64,000 nucleotides of DNA from assembly GCF_031755915.1 (NCBI RefSeq), contig NC_083386.1, positions 18,709,001 to 18,773,000 on the forward strand. Reading direction: 5' to 3'. Each line of letters opens with the position of its first letter. Position 1 is the first letter of the stretch. The stretch is from Ziziphus jujuba. Lineage: Eukaryota > Streptophyta > Magnoliopsida > Rosales > Rhamnaceae. The translations under genes and the position numbers were made by a program. The notes under the pieces are model-generated. The model did no database searches, was not told the origin of the DNA, and saw only the letters and a list, made by a program, of their open reading frames with translations. Positions 1 through 13,042 of this stretch are shown here, one piece after another.

Positions 1-1
1 A

Positions 2-905
2 AAGGAGTTTGTGATTTATACGGATCATGAATCTTTGAAGCACATTAAAGGACAAGGGAAGCTCAATCGAAGGCATGCTACGTAGATTGGGTTCATTGAA
101 ACTTTTCCTTATGTCATTCGCTACAAAACAGGTAAGGAAAATATGGTCGCCGATGTATTATCCCGAAGGTATGGATTGTTTTCCACCTTAGATGCTAGAT
201 TGCTTTGATTTGAACAATTAAAAGAACTTTATGAGCATGATAGTGACTTTGGAGAAATATTTAAGACCTGTACAAAACATGGTTTTAACAAATTTTACAT
301 CTTTGAGGGGTATTTATTTAAGGAAAATAAACTTTGCGTGCTAAATTGTAGCACTGGGGAATTGTTAGTAACGGAAGGTTATGGTGGCAATTTAATGGGT
401 CATTTTCGTGTTTTAAATACTTTATCCTTATTGCAAGAACATTTTTATTGGTGTAACATGAGGAGAGATGTGGAGAAAATATGTAAAAGATGCTTGAAGT
501 GCCGAAAAGGTAAATCTAAATTGAAGCCGCATGGTTTGTATCATCCTTTGCCGATTTCAACTTTTCCTTGGGTGGATTTGTCTATGGATTTTGTTCTTGG
601 TTTACCGAGGTCTAGAACAGGTAAGGATTCAAGTTTTTTTATTGTGGATAGATTTTCTAAGATTGGACATTTTATTGCATGTAATAAAACTGATGATGCA
701 TCTAATGTTGTTAATTTATTCTTTAAGGAAATTGTAAGATTGCATGGAATGTCTAGAACAATTGTTTCAAACAGGGATGCTAAGATCTTAAGTTATTTTT
801 TGAAAACTTTGTGGGCTAAGTTAGGAACTATACTTTTATTTTCAACTACTTGTCATCCACAAACTGATGGATAAACTAAAGTAGTAAATAGAACAGTAGA
901 AATTT
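2..905 (+). pseudogene. Ty3/gypsy pol fragment: RNase H end plus integrase (G1 family)
   Basis: One reading frame crosses this stretch with in-frame stops near 83 and 208. It begins inside RNase H (YTDHESLKH, then [15 protein letters not shown]) and continues into the integrase zinc-binding region (the C..C pair in [10 protein letters not shown]) and the integrase core ([30 protein letters not shown]). The second core Asp sits in SNRDAKI. The catalytic Glu of the usual QTEVVNRT motif reads as Lys after a stop codon, so the integrase is dead. It closely resembles the integrase piece of the minus-strand gypsy element at 42400-42846, which places it in the same G1 family. The element continues past the left edge of the window and breaks off at about 905. 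Confidence 0.85.
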
Positions 906-937
906 AAGAACAATGGAAGAATGTTTGCCACATGTTG

Positions 938-1345
938 TGATACGAACTTAGGTCAACTCGTGCCTAAACCTGTATTATATTAGCCCAAATAAAAAAATTA
1001 AGTTCAAGTTCTTATGATCACCTAAACCCTTGATAAACGTATGACTAGAAACCTTGGTATATGATAAAGATGTCACAATAGGTGATGGATGTCCTATTGA
1101 TAAGTTAAACTAAAACACTCACTCTCTGATAGTGTTTTAGGTGTTCAAAGAGAATAAAGAGAACTATTTCTCCCAAATAAGTTTTTGAATAATATGTAAG
1201 CTAATTTTTATTGAAAATAAGCATTTAAATAGGCTTTGAATGAAAAGAATAAAATCCTAAAAGGATTAGGAAATTTAGGCCAACATAGAATCAAATTAGG
1301 AAATTGCCTAATTTCACAGCCTTTCCTAATTTAATTTGTTTTAAT
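938..1345 (-). repeat. Partial G1 LTR, minus orientation
   Basis: Starts TGATACGAAC on the + strand, the complement of the G1 LTR 3' end (...GTATCA). It matches the minus-oriented LTR at 45850-46250 in the same order: the conserved block around 948-1010, the block containing TAGGTGATGGATGTCC, and the purine-rich block near 1140-1170. Homology stops near 1345, where a copia RNase H reading frame begins, so the LTR has lost its upstream half. Confidence 0.75.
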
Positions 1346-2822
1346 TTTTCACGTACAAAATACAAATCAAGTTCAATGTGTTTAACTCTAGCATGCAGAA
1401 CTGGATTTGCTGCTGTAGCTACATCACCAGTATTATCACTCCATATAAATTGACAAGCAATATTAAATTGAAATTCTTGAGATAAATTTTGTAGCCAACA
1501 GATTTCAGCTGCAATATGGGCTAAAGCTTTGTATTTTGCCTCTATTGAAGACCTAGCAACTACATGTTGCTTTTTAGAGCTCCATGAAATCAAGTTAGAG
1601 CCCAACTAAAGACAATAACCACTTACTAACCTGCAATCATCAATGTTGTTAGCCCAATCAAATTCGGCAAAACCTTTTATTTGTAAGCAAGAATTAGCTG
1701 TAAAACAAAGATCATAAGATAAAGTTCCCTTTAGATATCGAAGCACTCGTTTATAAGCCTCCTAATGTATCACTGTTTGTGCTTGAAGAAACTGACTAAG
1801 AGTATTTACTGCACATAAGATGTCCAGTCTTGTAATGGAAAGATATTGCAAGGCACTTAATGTACTTCCACACACTGCTGGTTCATGAAACATGTCTCCA
1901 TTATATTAAAAATGTTTTATCCTAGAGCACACAGGAGAAGATGTAGGTTTTGACACCATCCACTTTTGCCTTCTTGGGCAAATTAGAGATATACTTAGAT
2001 TGACTCAACATCATAGTGCTAGCTGTTCGTGTAACCTCTATGCCCAGAAAGTAATGCAAATCACCAAGTCTTTCAATGAGATAGTAGCATTTAATTTAAG
2101 TATGAGTTGCTGAATGAAGTTGGAATTATTTCCAATGTCAAGAATATCATCAACATATAAGAATATAAGCAGCTTCAGATTTTAAAATAAAAAGGAAGGT
2201 ATGAGCTTGAGAATATTTAAAGCCAAAACCAAGTAAAACACTCTTCAGCTTATCAAACCAAGCACTTGGAGCATGTTTTAATCCATATACTATCTTCGAT
2301 AGCTTACAAACATGATTAAAAGGTATTACCAGCAAAGCCTTCTAGTTATAGCACATAAACATCTTCCAATAAATCTCCATTCAAAAAGGCATTACTAAAA
2401 TCTAATTGTCTAACAGGCTAATGATTTGATAAAGCAAGTACTAAGATAATTCGTATAGTTGCTGGTTTGATTACTGGACTGAAAGTTTCACCATAATCAA
2501 CTCCAGGAGTTTGGTGAAATTATTAGCTACCGAACAAGCTTTAAGCCTCTGATTTAACCATCAACCATGTATTTAGTTCTTAAGACCCATTTATTACCTA
2601 CTACATGCATATCAGGAACATAAGGAACCAAAGACCAAGTATTATTATTTTTGAGTGTTGTATATTCATTATTCATTGCAGCCAACCATTGTGGGTCAAA
2701 AAAAGCTTGAGAAACTGTTTCAGGTTCAGTAATGGAAGAGAAAGGAACAAAAGGTAAAGGATGTTTAGTGACTGAAAAAATTTTAGGTTTATGAATGCCT
2801 GCTTTAGACCTTGTGATCATAG
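1346..2822 (-). pseudogene. Copia-1 reverse transcriptase and RNase H remnant
   Basis: The RT start is recognisable at 2554-2820 (DPQWLAAMNNEYTTLKNNNT, then VGNKWVLRTKY). The middle is at 2150-2335 (VYGLKHAPSAWFDKLKSVLL). The YVDD active-site box is in a shifted frame near 2130-2170. RNase H is at 1346-1605 (SWSSKKQHVVARSSIEAKYK, ICWLQNL, IWSDNTGDVATA, HARVKHIELDLYFVREKL). It needs several frame changes to read through, and the usual C-terminal tail after VREK is missing because a gypsy LTR abuts there. It would have copied element RNA in cytoplasmic particles. Confidence 0.85.
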
Positions 2823-3090
2823 GATGAATAGATGTAGAATTTATTACCTACTACACGCATACCAGGAACATAAGGAACCAATGACCAAGTATTATTATTT
2901 ATTAGTGTTGTGTATATTCACTATTCATGACAACCAGCCATTATGGGTCCAGTAAAGATTGAGAAACTGGTTCAAGTTCAATAATGGAAAAGAAAGGAGC
3001 AGGAGGTAAAGGATGTTTATGACTAAAAAAGTTTTAGCTTTACGAATGCCTACCTTAGACCTTGTGATCATAGCATGAACAAATGTAGAA
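2589..3090. repeat. 251-bp tandem direct duplication inside Copia-1
   Basis: Units 2589-2839 and 2840-3090 match along their length with small differences. Both contain the tract beginning TTATTACCTACTAC (2591 and 2841) and both end ATGTAGAA. On the minus strand each unit encodes the same start of the RT region (MITRSKAGIHKPK versus MITRSKVGIRKAK), so this stretch is present twice. Confidence 0.9.
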
Positions 3091-3399
3091 TGTTGGATAA
3101 ATTTAAGTTGAGAATGAAAAGATATGGAACTGATAGGTGCAGACAAGGGCAAATTAACATGAAGTTGAATAGCTAGAGGAGAGGACATAGAAAAAGATAG
3201 ATTGGAATGATTAGGATTAAAAGCAGATGCGATTGGTAAGGTAGTGGATGTATTAGTACAATGCACAACAAACAAAGGTGTGATAGAAATGGATTCATCT
3301 TAAGCAAAAGAAGAAAGGGTAGAAATAGATTGAGAATGAAGTAAACAAAAATTAGAATTAGATTCAAAAGGAAAGTCTGATCCATTTAAATGGACACTA

Positions 3400-4150
3400 A
3401 TAGAAATATAAATGCGACTAGAGGAATTGAGACATTGATAGTCTTTATGATTAGGACTATAGCCTAAAAGGACCCATTTTGGTGTGCAAAACTAAAATTT
3501 AGTATTGTTATAGGGTCTAAAAAAAGAATAGCATGTACTACCAAAGACTTGAAAGAAATTACAATCAGGAGCTTTGCAAAACAAAATCTGATAAGGAATA
3601 GACTGCTGCAAAGCTTGAGTAAGAGACCTGTTAATGATATAAACTGAACAACAAAAAGCATTCCACCAATAAGGAAGAGGAATTTTGGCTTAAGCTAAGA
3701 GACAAAGGCCAACCTCAACAATGCAATGGTGTTTTCTCTCAACATGACCATTTTGAGCATGAAGATAGGGACAAGGATGACATAATTGAAAACCTATCTT
3801 ATTGAGGTATGGAAGAAAATAATGATAATCACCACCTCAATCAGATTGAAGAATTTTAATTTTGGTATCAAAATATCTTTCTATCATTTTATGAAACTTA
3901 ATGAAGATAGACAAAGCTACAAAATTTCTATTTCAATGGATAAAGCCAAACATATCTGGTATAATCATTAAGAAACTGAATGTATAATGAAAGCCTTCAC
4001 ATGAAGGAACTAGAGAAGGACCCCAAATATCTATATGAACGAGTTCCAGTGGTGCTGAAGCATGAGAATGAGAAGGAAAAGAAATTAAATGTTGTTTATA
4101 AACAACATTGGCAACCTTCACAAAAATCTGTTAAGAAAGTGTAGAAGAAG
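3400..4150 (-). pseudogene. Copia-1 integrase remnant
   Basis: The minus strand at 3933-4121 gives APLELVHIDIWGPS followed by a degraded YSR-like stretch; the Asp in HIDIWGP is the first catalytic residue. The C-terminal half at 3440-3665 reads, with frame changes, as a copia integrase end (VYIINRSLTQAL, FGSTCYSFFRPYN, LGYSPNHKDYQCL). The central part holding the other acidic residues is too decayed to place. It lies between the gag/protease remnant and RT, as expected for copia. Confidence 0.75.
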
Positions 4151-4929
4151 AAATATTACACAAACTCATTATTTTTTACAAAGTAGCACTAGAAGTATGT
4201 CCTAGTTTTACGTAATGTATTAAGATTTATCATAAGTCTTTGCAGTAGTAGAAAAAGTTAATGGACCATTAGCAGTGAAAGTAGAGAGAACCTGATTTGA
4301 AGCATTAGAAGTTAAACTAGAATTCAAAGAAAAACTATTATGTGAAAAGGGAAATGAAGCAAACTTTTTAGTTTTATTAGCTAAACTTGATGATACAGAT
4401 GGTACACTAAGAGTTTTCTACTCGATCTATTTATTACACATAGAAAAGAAACCGTTCTGACAACATGGAAAATTCAATATAGATGTTGGAGATGTATCAT
4501 AATTTTTACAAGAAAAGAAACCATTATTTTCAGTTGGAACAGCTGCTGAAACAGAAACAGGTAAAGTAGGTGAATTATGACTATTGAAGCTTTCAAATGA
4601 TAGAGCATCATTTGAGTTTGTTGTATGAGTAGAAGAAATAGTGTTACAAGATGAAAGAGTAGTGAACGAGTCAATAGAACTTGATTGATGATTAGAAGAA
4701 ATTGGAAATGATAAACTAGCTGAAAGCAGTAGCAACAACTTATACAAACACTTATCAAACACCCTTTGAAGCAATGGTTTCCCTATATGTTCCTATAGTA
4801 AGCAATAAGAAGCATAAAATTCAATAGTTAAATTGCTATCATGAGCCAATTTAGAAACATTCAGCAAGTTCTTGGCAATACCAGGGACCATAAGAATAGT
4901 AGTTCTAGTAAGTTGTTATAAGTAGGTTT

Positions 4930-5780
4930 GTTGTCAATTTCCAACCATTAATTTTTTGTTGCCCTTGTATGCAATTTATTGAAGTAAGGGATTACCATCA
5001 GCCACCACGTGATCAGTAACACCATTATCTAGATACCAAGATGGATCAGTGAGTCAAAGGTGTTGCAGATTGACCATTTCTAGCAAACTTCTTAAAAATA
5101 ATCACAGTTGCAAAGGTAGAGTTAGCCTAAGAATCCATATGATTGAATTCAGTTGAAGAACACACCAAATGGCCATAACATGGAGTAGGCGATTGGATAT
5201 TGATGTGAGTTAGATCCCACAGATGGTAATGGTGAGGACTGAGGATAAGCATGTCGTCTAGTATAAGAAAAATAGGAAACCGAAAAAGGAAAATGAGTAC
5301 TGGGTGGACGAAATTGAGTGGAGATAGAGGAACCAGTAGTTTGAGAAATCGTTGGTTAAGAACCAAATTGAGGTGAAGAGACAAATTGTGAGGACTGAGC
5401 AAATATGACACCACCCATATAATTGGTATTGAACTGATGATAGCAATAAGTTGTTGTATGTCCATGTAGTCTAGAAAGTTGATAAATGGGTTTTGAAAAC
5501 CTACCACCATTACGACCATAAACACCTTAACTTCTACATCTACAAAAATTTTAAATACCATGGTCTAACACTTGTTGAACAGCATGGAACACTTCATTGG
5601 CATAATCACTATACACAGGAAAAGATAAAGAAGGATAACCATAACTAGAGAAGCCAAGAGAAGGACCACGTATGCTATAACCAGTAGGGGACACAACCAT
5701 TTGACCATTATCAAAAGAAGAAAGAGCGTTAGAATGTACATTAGAACTAGATAAAGGAACCAGATTAGAATGTGAGAGAG
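4930..5780 (-). pseudogene. Copia-1 gag end and protease remnant
   Basis: Near 5010-5040 the minus strand reads WYLDNGVTDHVVAD, the copia protease start in which the usual catalytic D-S-G has become D-N-G. Upstream (5400-5530) is a degraded gag zinc-knuckle neighbourhood (GHTTTYCYHQFN) with Cys positions lost. Further upstream is a Ser/Pro/Tyr-rich gag tail. No gag start codon or intact N-terminus is visible. Confidence 0.65.
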
Positions 5781-5800
5781 AATAGAAAAGACAGAGACTC

Positions 5801-8589
5801 TAAAAGCTTCATATATTATGATTTTTCAAAGAGAAAAGAGAGCACATTAGTGTGTGTAATAATTAGGCTTATATACCAGAAAAATGACTTAACTAAACCT
5901 TTTCTTACTAATAGCTAAACAACACAAAAGACAAACTACTTCTTACATGGACCATCAAAAGACATATATAACATGGCTCAACAGAAGCTTATAACATGAT
6001 ATTGATGCAGAAATATAGTCACTGATATTTTCTCTAATACAAACTCATTTTCACAACTGCCTCATGGACCTAAACCTCTCACAAAATGCATCCACCTTCA
6101 GTTCATCACCCTCTGAACGTAAAGCGAAATAACCTTATCACCAAGTCCAACAAGTAGAGTAGCCCCTAATCAGAAAATTGTACATAAACAAAGTACCGCT
6201 CATTTCTTCATCTTCTGTAAAAGCTCCAAAGCCTTTCGCGTGTAATACAAGCTTTTGATAGAACCCATTCCTGCATAGTTAGCAATAAGCATGGTTACAA
6301 CTGAGAATTTATGATGGAGGCCTTTCTTTGTCAAGGAACTAGATACAGTTAAAAGTTAGTTTTTAATTTGCATCATTATTATTATTATCATTGGTAATAA
6401 TTTGCATATGGTTTATTGTTCTTGTTGAAAAGTGAGTTTAGGTCTTCTCCTTCTTTAGCTAATTGTTACATGAATCTCACGTGATGGAATCTATTAACTT
6501 TTAATAAATTTGGATGAAAGTGTAAGCTTTTGAAATTAGAAAATTTAATATACCTCTAACTGAGAAAAGCAAATTTAGAGGTTTAAGTGTAACTTTCCTA
6601 TTAAATTCCCTCATTTGTGTGGGAATGTTGAAACTTTAAAGTAATGTATCATCAAGAAAAAAAGAAAGAATATTTACATTTTATTTTCTTGCAATCCTAG
6701 TTCAATTTGTGCCCTTGAAAAACTCAAATGAAAATATCTTCTAATTATTAATGTTAGATATACGGTTTGTAGATTTGTAGTTGAAAAAACTCTACTTCCC
6801 TAATTATAGTTTGAAAATTTTGGTCATTCACTAAATATTTTTTTATTTTTGTTTAGAAAAAGTTATTCAGCTATTAAATAATTTTTCTTTGGTTTTTAGA
6901 ATCATAAAAAAGAAAAATAAGTTTTTAATTGTAGCTGTTAAATACTATTATAAAACATAAAACTACATTGAAACATTAGCTTAGACGAAAAACAAGAAGA
7001 TAGAGTAAAAGAAGAAGTTGACACAAAGTTTTGCATGGTTCAGATTTTTCAAAGACAACTTACAACCATGGAAAAGCAAGAAAGCACAAACAATATTAAT
7101 TTTGAACATGAGTACAAATAAAAGTTAAGAATTAGCTTGATAGTGGCATCTATACAAGCTGACTAGGTATGGAAGCTCATCTCTTTTGCTGACTCTCTCA
7201 AAAAAAGATTGCTCTTAGCTCATATTGCATCCTACATACATATAAAATATGACATAAAATAGGGCAACCTTTATGCCATGATAGATATTCCGCATACACA
7301 ACATGTCTATAGACTGAATATAATGAATTAGTACCCTATGGTTACATTCGTTCACTTTGGTCTATTGACCATAAATACTAGCCAACAAGCAGTGACAGAC
7401 CCAAAAAATATATCCAAAGGGTCACCATTACATATAACCAATATAATTGTTATTTGGGTAAATTATATCAATAATATAGCTATTTATATGATATGTAAAG
7501 GGTAATTAATAATTTTTTTCACATTCAATTGGTGTTCTTATTCGAAAAAGTCAAGAGAATGTAATGAAGGCTTTAGCTAAGCCATTTCCTCTTCTATATT
7601 CGCCGTTGGTCATTGAATTATTTGCGTTAAATAAGAATATCATTTTGTATTGATATTTGCTTATATGGTGGTGTTTTGGCCAGTGACTCTTAAGGAAACC
7701 ATATGGTTAATTTATGACCTAGGTGATTATATGGGGGATGGGTGGCTTAAGATAGTTCTTAAAGTCCATCTATTTGTGGGGTAGTTTCTCAATGATGGCA
7801 GCTACCTGGAAGACTTTTATTTTTGGGCACCAACATCGTCGATCTTATATTTTCAGTCCAAATACTTATAGTTCTTTAGCTGTATTCTTTGTACTATAAG
7901 AATATACAGTGAATCAGCTAGACTATTTAATACATAATTCCGACACAGATAGTCAGAATTTTATCATGCATCATGCAATAATGATTTTTCACTTATTTTT
8001 TGAGTTTCTTGAGTTAATAATCTCACAAGGTTAGAGGTAATCAAATAAAACTTCCTCTTTTGTTGCCACATTTTGAAAGTTAGCCCAATAAATTTTCTTT
8101 TGTCTCTCAACATGTTTCATGGGAACTTGGGCCATAGGGATTGGAGTTGGCATTTATGACATAGGGATGATCATTTTCTCTTTGTCAAAAAAAGTAATTA
8201 CAATGTTTACCATTTTTGGAAAATTCAAATTTAAAAAATATTAGTTGCCGAAATATAAAAATTGTAGCAAAAAATTACTAAGAACAAGGAGGGAAAGAAA
8301 CATTTAAAAAATTAGAATAATTGTTTATTATTTTCTCTCTAATGAAGTCAGCATATTGACATCAACAAGCAGGCTCAAAATTTGACCCAACACTTAGCCC
8401 AGTTCATGCCTGACATGCCTAGCTAGCAAACCGGCCTAGTCCATGTCCACTTAATGCCTAGGCCCAATTTCACACCTAGCCTAGCATATCTTCTTCTTTT
8501 CTAACCTCCAGCCAAGTCCTAGCTCATCTCGGTTGCTTGGTTTGTAGGTAGTGAACTTGGTTCACAAATGTGATTAGTTTTAATTATTT
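5801..8589. other. AT-rich intergenic stretch, no gene seen
   Basis: No reading frame of note on either strand. A 130-bp piece at 6475-6605 is shared with 34540-34870 (see the dispersed repeat). The block around 8390-8480 is locally GC-richer and may belong to the flanking LTR. Otherwise I recognise nothing. Confidence 0.5.
6475..6605 (+). repeat. Dispersed noncoding repeat, copy 1
   Basis: The text from the CACGTGATGG near 6479 through GTAACTTTCC near 6590 reappears in the same order at 34540-34640 and 34700-34870: a T-rich start, 'aaatttggac/atgaaagt', 'taagctttt/gaaa', then 'ctgagaaaagc' and 'agtgtaa(c/t)ttt'. There is no coding potential and the family is unknown. Confidence 0.5.
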
Positions 8590-9213
8590 TATCACCATTT
8601 TCAAGGTTTAGGGTTTTCATGCCTAATCCTCCTAAAGCTTTCCAAGCTGTAATCTTCTTCTTCAAGAAAATCTACACTTATACCTTCTCTAAGATTTCAA
8701 ATTGATCTTCCAATACTCTAAAATCCTAATAACATTAAGAGAACTTAATAAACTCCAAAATTTCAGTATGTTTCTATACAAAGCTCCAAAATCACTGTCT
8801 AAATTTTTATGTCTTCCTTTAATGAGGTGAGGGCTCTATATAGGATCTCAAGGATATTTTTCTCTCTTTGTTTTCAATGTGGGACTCTTGTAAAATACTT
8901 TTTTTAAGCCATCAAAATGGTTGAATGAATTTCATGCATAAAAGGAAACTTTCTGATATTATTTGCTTTCCATGACATTCTTTTTTTTAATTCTTTCTAG
9001 AAAAAATTGTTAATTAGTCAAATTTACTCTCGGTGAAGCATGTGACATGACATGTGCCTCAATATAATAAATTAACCAATTATTGTCACTTGTTCATATC
9101 TTGGTCCTTAGATTGCATTGATTCTCTCTTTTAATCAATGGTGGAGATTTAATTAGAATTTTACCTTCGTAAATTCCAAACTTCAAATGACAATATCTTT
9201 TTGCTCGCACCTT
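8590..9213 (-). repeat. 3' LTR of the Athila-like element
   Basis: Shares an ordered series of blocks with 14150-14567: a TATA-type 'gctctatataggatct' near 8832, 'tttttctctctttgttttca', the tract with 'atggtggagatttaatta', and the end 'atctttttgctc'. The outer (left) boundary is approximate. Confidence 0.6.
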
Positions 9214-11380
9214 TGAATTCGAAAATAATATGATATTTGAAATCATCATATCGTAAGGATTCAGATGACATCCACTTTTACTATGAAATTTTTCAACAAA
9301 AATTTAATAGAATCTTCTTGCAATCTTCATTATACTTGGTCCTTTTGAGCTTAAATCTTGGTTGCTATCATAATTCGACCTGAGAAATCAATTTTTTTAA
9401 TTATTATTATTATTTTGAAATTCTTCATCCTTCACCTAGATTTAAAAAACATACAAACCAAGTATCTTTGCATAACAAATTAAGACAAACTAATAAATAC
9501 TAAGCTATAAATATTGCTTAAAACCATCAATATTTTAGGCTTTACAAATACACCTAAACTGAATATTTGCTAGTCCCTAGCAAAGAAAGAAGAATAAGAA
9601 AGTCATACTTTTTAAAGCACATAAGATACTTTAATGGGATGCCTCAAATATTGTATAACATATCAATTTTAAATAGTTTTAAAGTAATTATGCAACTCAA
9701 TACCATATCTTCCATCCTATATATATGATATTACTAACGTATGTGTGTGAAAATCAATTTATACATTTAATATCATGCATGTGAATAATAAATTTATAGG
9801 GATTAAAGATTGATTATAAAGTATGAACTACTATATACTTGACTTAATTATCACTCTCCACTAATCTAGGCTAATGAACCACTTTGAAACATTAGGAATG
9901 CATAGCTTTTACTGTTAAGACTAAGATGTATGGCTAAAAGAAAGAAAATAGATAGGATATAATAATTTAAAGAAAGAAAGCTAAAATTAATGATCAATGA
10001 ATAAATTACTTATTAAGTTTAACTTCACATAACTTTTATTTTCTTTTCCACTAAACCCCAAAACTTTCTCTTTTATTTATTTACTTTTTTTTTTTTTTTG
10101 TATTACACATTCAAAAACCTCTAATTTACACAAAAATACATGCTAAAGCCAAATGCACCAAATACATAACCATCAAAATTTTTTTTTTCATTTTTTAACA
10201 CTTCAAGAACCTAATAGGCATATATTCATATTAATTGAATTAAAGTTTTCTTTATAGTATATGCAAGCTAAGAAAATAAAATTTAATGCTCACAAAGTGT
10301 AAGTAAATGTGGCTTAATGAACAAAAGGCTCTAATATGCATTTTTATGCACTTCAAAGGCTCAAATAAAATATTAATGGAACATAATATTTTAGGTAGGT
10401 TCGAAAGGCTCAAACTCAGACAAAGATACCTAAATCATGCTCTTGATAATGCATTTACGTACGATTTCACCTAAAGCAATAATCAAGCAAGTTGTAGAGT
10501 TTAATAAATAATAAAGTACTATAATTCATGCAAACCTTCTCCAAAACACAATCAAAATCATTCATTATTGATTATATGTTTGAAATTTATTGAAAGTAAC
10601 AGCATGTGAATATAATATTATGCATTTAAGCATGGAAAAACAAATCCACTATCTAAAAACAATTATTTTCAATCATAATCTTTTATCGGCTCATTAAAGT
10701 ACTTAAGAAAATAACACAAAAAAAATTCCTTGATTTTTCAATCACAATAATCAAGCAAAAAACACAAGATAAAAGTAAAAAGCATTTGGTTTTTTAAAAA
10801 ATTTTATGAAGGAAATAAAAACCAAAACTAACATGCATAAAAATAATTAAAAACACTTAAAAGACAAGCCCTAAACTTAAATGTTGCAAAGCATGCTTTT
10901 GATCCCCAAACTTAAAATGAACAATATCCTCATTGTGAAGAAACATAAAATAAAACAAAAGTAAATAAAAGATACAAAGTACTCTCCTTTGAAGACATGA
11001 AATGTACCTTGCATTATGAAAACTTGAGAAAAACGTACATGGTACATTTTCCCTATACACCATGCTGCGAAAGAGATGGGCATATGCTCATACATAATGA
11101 TGCACTCAACTGCATGTTCAAGGCAGTTATACTTTAAAAATCTACCCTGAGCATAAAAATTCTAGAACTTTCTTTTGCTCTTTTGTACCTAAACATCTTA
11201 AAACATTGTGAGAACTCAAATAAGACAAATCAAATATCATAAAAACAAATAGAATAAATTGATAAATAAAAGGTAAAGAAAGAAACTTAGGTTGCCTTCT
11301 AAGAGTGCTTGCTTAAAGTCATTCACTTGATTTCCTCCTTTTAAAATTAATTTGGATAATCAAAGTAAAGGCTAGTCTTA
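9214..11380. other. Decayed interior between integrase and 3' LTR
   Basis: AT-rich, with poly-A and poly-T tracts (for example near 10085-10105). Two small overlapping frames near 10860-11095 have no recognisable similarity. By position it would hold any env-like region of an Athila element, but I cannot support that from the sequence. Confidence 0.4.
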
Positions 11381-12200
11381 AGTACTTCACCTTCATAATA
11401 CGGCTTCAACAGTGACCCATTCACCTTGAAACTTTCATATCCTAGTTTAATGATTTCAATTACTCCACTTGGAAATATTTGCATAATCTCATATGGTCCA
11501 CTCTATCTTGATCTTAATTTACATGGAAACAATTTCAATCTAGAGTTATAAAGAAGTATCTTTTGTCCAACATGAAAGTTCATCTTTCAATCTTCTTGTC
11601 CTGCCATCTGTTTATCTTCTCTTAATAAATATTTGCATTCTCAAAAGGGTCCATCTTAAGTTCTTCAAGTTCATCCAATAGCAAAAGCATATTCTTATGC
11701 ATGACCTCTTGATCAAAATTGAGGAACTTGATTGCCCAATATGCTTTATGCTTCAATTTCAATGGAAGATGGCATTTCTTATCAAAAATGATGTTGTAGG
11801 TAGAAGTACCAATGGGGATCTTGTAGGCGGTCTAGTATGCCTAAAGCGTATCCTCGAGTTTTAAGCTCCAATCCTTACTCAAAACATTTACCATCTTCTT
11901 CAAAATCCTCTTTGAAATTTCTACTTGCCTACTAGTTTATAGGTGATAAGGTATTACAATTTTATGTTTAACACCATATTTAGCAAGTAGGGATTCAAAT
12001 TGTTCATTCAAAAAATGACAACCACCATCACTAATGATTACCCTAGGTGTACCAAATTTACTGAAATTATTTTTCTTTAAAAATTTCACTACAATTCGTG
12101 CATCATTAATAGGTAGTGCACTAGCTTCAACCCACTTAAAGACATAATCCACAGCAGCTAAAATATATTTACTACAATAAGAAGAAGAAAAATGATCCAT
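11380..12200 (-). pseudogene. Athila-like integrase remnant
   Basis: The core at 11937-12200 reads YILAAVDYVFKWVEA (first Asp), then FGTPRVIISDGGCHF (second Asp, in SDGG), LLAKYGVKHK and a final IPYH before a stop replaces the usual PQTxGQxE segment holding the catalytic Glu. The C-terminal part at about 11385-11580 reads FHVGQKILLYNSRLKLF, SGPYEIMQ and FKVNGSLLKPYYEGEV, the usual post-core domain of this lineage. Stops and frameshifts separate the two parts. Confidence 0.8.
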
Positions 12201-12700
12201 AATGTCAATACACCAAAAACATTAAATACTTCTACCTCAAGAATATTTTACAGAGGCATCTCATTATTCCTTGATATGTTCCTGGTCCTTTGGAACCTAT
12301 CATAACCTTGCACATAAATATTATTATCTTTTAACATAGATGGCCAATAGAATTCAAAATTCAAATTTTTTTGCTATAATGTTTCTAGTCCTAAAATGCC
12401 CTCCATACTTACTAGAATGATAACTCTTAATAATAAACATAGTTTCTTCTCTGTGAACATACCTCCTAATTACACTACTCGTACACTTCCTAAAATGATA
12501 TGGGTTATCCCGAAAATAATACCTCATTCCTTTAAGTATGGTTTTTCCAAACTAGGTGATGTAACATTAGTAATTAAATAATTAACAATGTCAGCATACT
12601 AAGGTACATCAAGCACACCATCAATTCTAAACACTCTCTCATCGAGGAAAAAAAAAATTTCATTTCTTTTTTCTTTTGTATCACTCAATTCTAACCTAGA

Positions 12701-13042
12701 CTAGTGATCAAGTACTAGGTTTTCTCCTTCTTTTTTATCCAAAATATCTACATAAAATTCTTGAAGAAATAAAATCCCTCTAATTAACATACATTTAAAC
12801 TCTTCCTTACTCATAAGGTACTCAATTGCACTATGGTTTGTATAGACAATTGTTTTAAAACCTAACAAATATGCTCTATACTTATCACAATCAAAGATGG
12901 TGGCGAGCATCTCTTTGTCAGCAATAGCATAATTAGGTTTAGCATCATTTAAAGTTCTAGAAACATAATAAACAGTATGCAATTTTTTTATCTTTTCCTT
13001 GTTGCAAAATAGCCGAATAGCATAATCACTAGCATCACGCAT
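12701..13042 (-). pseudogene. Athila-like RNase H remnant
   Basis: The minus strand reads DASDYAIRLF, VYYVSRTLNDAKPNYAIADK, EMLATIFDCDKYRAYLLGFK, TIVYTNHSAIEYLMSKEEFK and ends in VLDHLSR-type sequence just past the frame. DAS, EML/D and YTNH are the gypsy RNase H signature blocks. It is followed directly by integrase on the same strand. Confidence 0.85.

Larger units (their letters stand above)
1346..5800 (-). mobile_element. Ty1/copia retrotransposon remnant (Copia-1)
   Basis: Reading the minus strand from 5800 to 1346 gives gag/protease remnants, integrase, reverse transcriptase and RNase H in the copia order (integrase before RT). Frameshifts and stops occur in every domain. The RNase H end is cut at 1346 by the G1 LTR, and I could not find a matching pair of LTRs; the possible 5' LTR side near 5800-5900 has no partner. 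A 251-bp direct duplication lies just upstream of RT. This is an old, non-functional copy. Confidence 0.85.

Noticed and set aside
10857..11095. Two overlapping minus-strand frames as an env-like gene
   Set aside because: Too short, no membrane-fusion or coat features, no similarity recognised.
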